Source: Chamaea fasciata (lineage: Eukaryota; Chordata; Aves; Passeriformes; Sylviidae). From it: a stretch of DNA of 64,000 bases. The notes under the pieces are model-generated. The model was not told the DNA's origin. It saw only the letters and a list, made by a program, of their open reading frames with translations, and searched no databases. Below are positions 59,818-64,000 of this stretch, one piece after another (the first letter of the stretch is position 1; the number at the start of each line of letters is the position of its first letter). The stretch is from the NCBI GenBank assembly GCA_029207755.1, contig JARCOQ010000009.1:35982914-36046913 (forward strand), in the 5' to 3' direction. The translations under genes and the position numbers were made by a program.

Positions 59818-60476
59818 AGGGATCCTGCCTTTGAAAATGGAAGTGTGGGAGAAGAAAGCAGTCTATCCTTATGCAGAGGTGAAACAGGTGTTTCTCTTCC
59901 ATGGCTCTGGGCAAGCCTGCACAGACCTAAGGGTAAGGGCCTAGCCCAGTGTTTATGGCTGACCTGGTACACCCCTGATGCCCGCTTTGACTGTGAGCAT
60001 GATAGTCACAGTAACAGGATGGAGTTTTGTCTTCTAATCCCAGGTGGGTAGAGCTCATCCTCAGGACCACGTAGGATGACCAACACATCCTTCATGACTC
60101 GTTCTCTGAGCTGGATGAGATCTGTATGAAAGAGGCTGAAGATGCCGAGTGCAAAGAAATGGCAAGGTAAATCCCTGCTGCCGGCTGCGATGGGAGAGAA
60201 GTACCCATGCTGGCAATACCCTCGGGCTCTGCCTTCTGCTCTCTGGAACACTTTCTGCAGCTGCTGATGGAAGCAGCCTTCTCCTCTTGCCAGCCCAGAG
60301 CTTTAGCAATGCAATTGGAGACCTGGAGCTGAAGAGGAGATGAATGACAGTATCAAGTGAAGGATCATGCCCTATGTGGCTACTCTCTCCTTGCACAGCC
60401 TCTGAACTGAGGAGCTGCACCACAAATGAAAGGATGCTGCTGGACAATTGTGCCAACAGCATCAAAGACACTGAAG
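59818..60476 (+). other. Exon-like segments of an unidentified gene or pseudogene
   Basis: Three plus-strand segments look like exons. 59818-59932 (CCTTAG acceptor, GTAAGG donor) is open and reads PYAEVKQVFLFHGSGQACTD. 60044-60166 (TCCCAG acceptor, GTAAAT donor) reads FSELDEICMKEAEDAECKEM but has an in-frame TAG at 60072-60074. 60399-60476 (TTGCACAG acceptor, GTAACG donor) reads SELRSCTTNERMLLDNCANS. I recognise no family. The intron phase between the first two does not agree in the open frames, which argues for decay or for a wrong exon model. Evidence for a real gene is splice-site placement and protein-like composition only. Confidence 0.3.
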
Positions 60477-61381
60477 GTAACGCGGGAGCCACATCCCTCT
60501 GGGAGTGGCCGAGCTTGGTTTGTCGCATGGCCCTTCACTCCCAAATCAACCTTGCCCCGAAGATGCATCCTTTTTCACAAGTCCCATTGGATCTTTAAAT
60601 TCTGTAGTCATCATCTCTCTAGTATTGCGAAGGCTGGCTCATTAAGTCAATTCTTAAGGCATCCAAAGAAACATTTGCTTACCACACTTCAGCCTATTAG
60701 TCGGCATTTTGTACAGTCCCTAACACTTGGTGGCCTACAGCTGCTAGTCTCGTTTCCTAAGTACTGCTTAGTTATACAAAGAATTCCATAGTCCTGCATT
60801 ACCTGGGTTAGTTGGAACAGTTCAAGTTTTTGTCCTGCACCTATGGCTAAGCTTAACTAGCCAGAATAGCTAGGCATGCTCACACGAGCGACACCCAAGG
60901 TTTTCTGCCTCTCATGCTGGAGTGGCAGTCCTCACCTTCCCTTGGAGGCTTTCTCATAGCCCTCCTAACACTGGGGTTTCTGCTCTTTGTCTTGCACTGA
61001 CACCTCATCCTTTTCTTGACCCTCACCCTGCCTTAAGCCCATGTCCAGCATGAGCCTTGCCAGCCAAGGCTGTCTACCTTGCACCGGGTCTTAGCCATTT
61101 CAGTCTTCATCAATTCCCAAGACATTCAAAAAACAGGAGAATTGTATTGATGCATTTCTCATGGAAGGAGGAGATGACTCCAGTACAACTTATGAATAGG
61201 GGTGGAGACTCCCTAACAGAAAAACAATTTTACAACCTCTACTACTGACAGAACAGAAGTATGCATATGCAACAAACGGTCAAATGCACAAAAACTCCCC
61301 AACTTTCCAGATTTTCTTGGTACACTTTCCTGTCTCAAACTCAGCTCTATGTTATTGCTTCATAGTTGTTCCTAAAGCATT
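60477..61381. other. No supported gene
   Basis: Single-copy-looking DNA between the unidentified exons and the TOPORS-like pseudogene. Open frames are short and unrecognised. Confidence 0.4.
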
Positions 61382-62031
61382 TCAATAGGGTTCTGTATAT
61401 TCCTCCAGGAGAGGCTGCAGCACCTGCACCATGACCTCCCCATCTGGACCGCAGAGGCGCAGGGCATACAAGATGCTGTTCTCTGCTCTCACTGCCAGCC
61501 ACCGCTGGGACCCATAGATTGCCTCCAGCCTCTGGCGCAGCCAGGGCAGCATAGGGTCAAGAACATGCTCTTCTTTTTGGAAAAGTTCTGCCCAGACCTT
61601 GGCAGCAGGCTACCCACAGCCTCTGCCCCTGCAGGCCCCTGCTCAGCTGGGGAAGGTATCCCTTGCACAGGAACCGCTCCTGGGCGCTGGCAGCTGTTTC
61701 CATCCAGGAGGCCAAGAGATCTTTCTGCCTCTCTCTTGGTCTCTGGTGATTCTCCCTGGGGTGTGATGACACACTCGAGGTATTTTTGTTCCCGCAGAGA
61801 AAACCTGACAGACTCTATCAATCTTCTGCAGAGTGGGCACTCTGCTTTCTTCTCTGCCCAACGCAGCATGCAGCCCATGCAGAACTCATGGCCACAGGGT
61901 ATGGCATAAGCAACACCCTCTTGCTCATCATGACAAATGGGGCAGCTGCACTCTGTCCCCATGGCTCTGTCTGTTCTCCGTGGCAATTCAGGGAGTCCTG
62001 AGAAGCTGCTCCCCATCACTGGCACTACCAA
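61382..62031 (-). pseudogene. TOPORS-like RING-finger protein, frameshifted
   Basis: The minus-strand frame from 62031 (or the more family-like inner ATG at 61960-61962, MGTECS) encodes a C3HC4 RING: CPICHDE, CGHEFCMGCMLRW, ECPLCRR, followed by SVRFSLR, the signature of TOPORS and of the intronless TOPORS-like genes of birds. These are E3 ubiquitin or SUMO ligases of the nucleus. This frame runs on to 61489, but the expected C-terminal domain lies in another frame at 61382-61609, with KVWAELFQKEEH, LPWLRQRLEAIYGSQRWLAV and VQVLQPLLEEYTEPY before a stop. So at least one indel lies between about 61610 and 61760, and the C-terminus seems short. No introns are visible, consistent with retroposed origin. 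A sequencing error could also explain the shift. Confidence 0.75.
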
Positions 62032-62689
62032 AGAATCTCACACACTGCAACAAAATGGAGAAACCTTGGTCTCTTCCTGTCCCAAGGAGCAGATGAAAAA
62101 ATGCCCAAGCCCCTGGACAAGGATATCCTCCTGACTCCTCAAGCCCTAATGACCTTCTCACTACCACCCTGGGGAGACTCAGCCTTCAAGGTCTTACAGG
62201 CATGCTTGACAGGCTGTGACTTTCCTGAGAGCGTGGAAAGATGGTCTCGGGCAGCTGAAATCGTGTAGGGTTGAGACTCCTGTCTGTGAAAAACAGGTGT
62301 TGGGATTAAGTGGTTCAACAATTTGGAGGTCCTGAATTTTTAATTAAATCTCTGGAGGCTGGATTTTTCCTTTCTTTCTGTCTTTTTTAAGTTCACTCTT
62401 GAATCAGAAAATGTTATTCATTGAATGCAGTTTTTATAAGGGGGAGGTTCTCTTCCAAAGTGAACGCTGTGGGCAAAAATTTAATATGGCCTTAGCAGGC
62501 ACTGCGCACGTCAGCTGGGTATGCTGGTCAAGCATCACCTCTGCAGGTGATCTCTAGGGAAGAGTAGATGCGTGGCTTTGCTCCCCGCTGATGACTCTTA
62601 GGGGCTCTAAGAACCTATGCACCCTTGATGACCAGAGCTGCATAAGATATTGCAAGACACTTAAAGAGCAGAATTGCCTTAAACACCAA
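62032..62689. other. No supported gene
   Basis: 5' flank of the TOPORS-like unit. No promoter element or coding segment is obvious. A CR1 element begins at the right edge. Confidence 0.4.
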
Positions 62690-64000
62690 TCACAGAACCA
62701 CAGAATCGACTAGGTTGGAAAAAAAACCATCTGAGACCATTGAGTCAAACCTATGACTCAACACCACCTTGTCAACCAGACCACAGCACTAAAAGCCATG
62801 TGCTATCTTTGCTTAAACACCTCCAGGTGACTCCACCGCCTCCCTGGGAAGCCTATTCCAATGCCCAAAATCACCCTTTCTGTGAAGAATCTTCTTCTCA
62901 ATGTCCAGTCCCAACTTCCTGTGGTACAGCTTAAGACTTTGTCGGCTTCTCTTGCTGCTTGCCTGGGAGAAGAGACTGACCCCCACTGGGCTATACCCTC
63001 CTTTCGGGGACTTATAGAGGTTGGTACGCTCACCCCTGAGCCTTCTCTTCTCCAAGCTAAGCAACCCCAGCTCCCTCAGCTGCTCCTCATAAGACACGTG
63101 TCCCAGACCATTCACTATCCTTGTTGCCCTCCTCTGGACCCATTTGAGCATCTCAACGTCCTTCCTAAACTGAGGAGCCCAGAACTGGACGCAGCACTCA
63201 AGGTGCGGCCTCACCAGTGCTGACTACGGGGGAAGAATGACCTCCCCGCTCCTGCTGGCCACACCATTCCTGATCCAGGCCAGGATGCCATTGGCCTTCT
63301 TGGCCACCAGAGCGCACCGCTGGCTCACGTTCAGCTGCTGTCTCCAGTACCCCCAGGTCCCTTTTCTGCCTGGGCACTGTCCAGCCACACCAACCCCAGC
63401 TTGTGGTGCTGCAGGGGCTTGCTGTGATTCAAAGGCACGACCTGGCACTTGGACTTGTGAAACCTCCCATTGTTGGATTCAGCACACCTATCCAGCCTGT
63501 CCAGGTCCCTCTGCAGAGTCCTCCTACCCTCTAACAGAGCAGTGCTTGCTCCCAGCTTGGTGTCATCTGCAAGGTGATCCCCTTGTCCGGATCATCAGTG
63601 AAGATATTTAAACAAGACTGGTCCCAACACAGACCCCTGGGGGGCTGCACTAAGTGACTAGCCCCCATCTGGATGCAGGACCATTCACCTCCAGTCTCTG
63701 GGCCTGGCCATCCAGCCAGTTCTGAACACGGCTCCTGCCCAAGCTGTGGGCTACCAGCTTTTCCAGGAGTGCGCTACGGGAGATGGGGTAAGAGGCTTTG
63801 CTGAAGGCCAGGTATACAACATCCACAGCCTTCCCGTCATCCACCTGGCGGGTCAGCTGGTAACAAAGGGAGATCAGGTTGGTAAAAGCACAACCTGCCC
63901 CTCCTAAATCCCTGCTGGCTGGGTCTGATCCCTCAGCTGTCCTGTAGGTGCTGCGTTATCGCACTTAAGATGATCACTTGTTTAACCTTACTGAGTACCA
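62690..64000 (-). mobile_element. CR1 LINE, 3' part, runs off the window
   Basis: On the minus strand the segment enters from the window edge, carries the C-terminal part of CR1 ORF2 (reverse transcriptase C-terminal region) and ends with the 3' UTR near 62690, where the plus strand reads TCACAGAACCACAGAATCGA, the CR1-type 3' terminus. ORF2 pieces are visible at 63650-63844 (VVYLAFSKA, then LDGQAQRLEVNG), 63224-63448 ([20 protein letters not shown]) and 62813-63214 (RATRIVNGLGHVSYEEQLRE, LGLLSLEKRRLRG). They lie in different frames, so the copy is dead. The 5' end is outside the window. CR1 is the dominant LINE of birds and supports an avian source. Confidence 0.93.

Overview
The window looks like a piece of a bird genome, possibly a songbird. 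The evidence is CR1 LINE fragments with the avian 3' end, an avian-type env-less endogenous retrovirus (ERV), an acrosin-like protease gene, and degraded RNF4-like and TOPORS-like RING genes. It is repeat-rich and gene-poor. Only one gene appears intact.

Layout. 1-4.77 kb: no recognisable gene. 4.77-5.49 kb: a CpG island with GC boxes and an inverted CCAAT box. 6.98-7.50 kb, minus strand: two exons of an RNF4-like RING gene with an in-frame stop and a lost zinc ligand. 8.2-11.74 kb: a minisatellite of 32-33 bp units whose core, read on the minus strand, matches the CTCF binding consensus; I estimate 105-110 units, all in one orientation. 11.74-13.37 kb: a second tandem array with about 144 bp units, fused directly to the first. 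14.07-20.60 kb, minus strand: a provirus with two LTRs, a Lys-type primer site, gag, pro and pol, no env, and many breaks. 24.43-25.11 kb: a solo LTR of the same family with a 5 bp target duplication. 37.67-40.11 kb: a third tandem array (about 84 bp units), interrupted by an LTR-like insert and containing an inverted block, followed by a T-rich tract and a CR1 scrap. 20.6-24.4, 25.1-37.6 and 40.4-54.8 kb: AT-rich DNA with no gene I can support, apart from a few perfect short hairpins. 54.8-55.5 kb: a possible LTR promoter and a hairpin. 56.84-59.10 kb, minus strand: a five-exon acrosin-like serine protease with consistent intron phases and an intact catalytic triad. 59.8-60.5 kb: exon-like pieces I could not identify. 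61.38-62.03 kb, minus strand: a TOPORS-like RING gene with a frameshift. 62.69 kb to the end: a 5'-cut CR1 element.

The genes do not form a pathway. The feature most worth attention is the CTCF-motif minisatellite. If its motifs are bound, the array would be an unusually dense, unidirectional cluster of architectural sites, comparable in principle to the CTCF-bearing macrosatellites of mammals.
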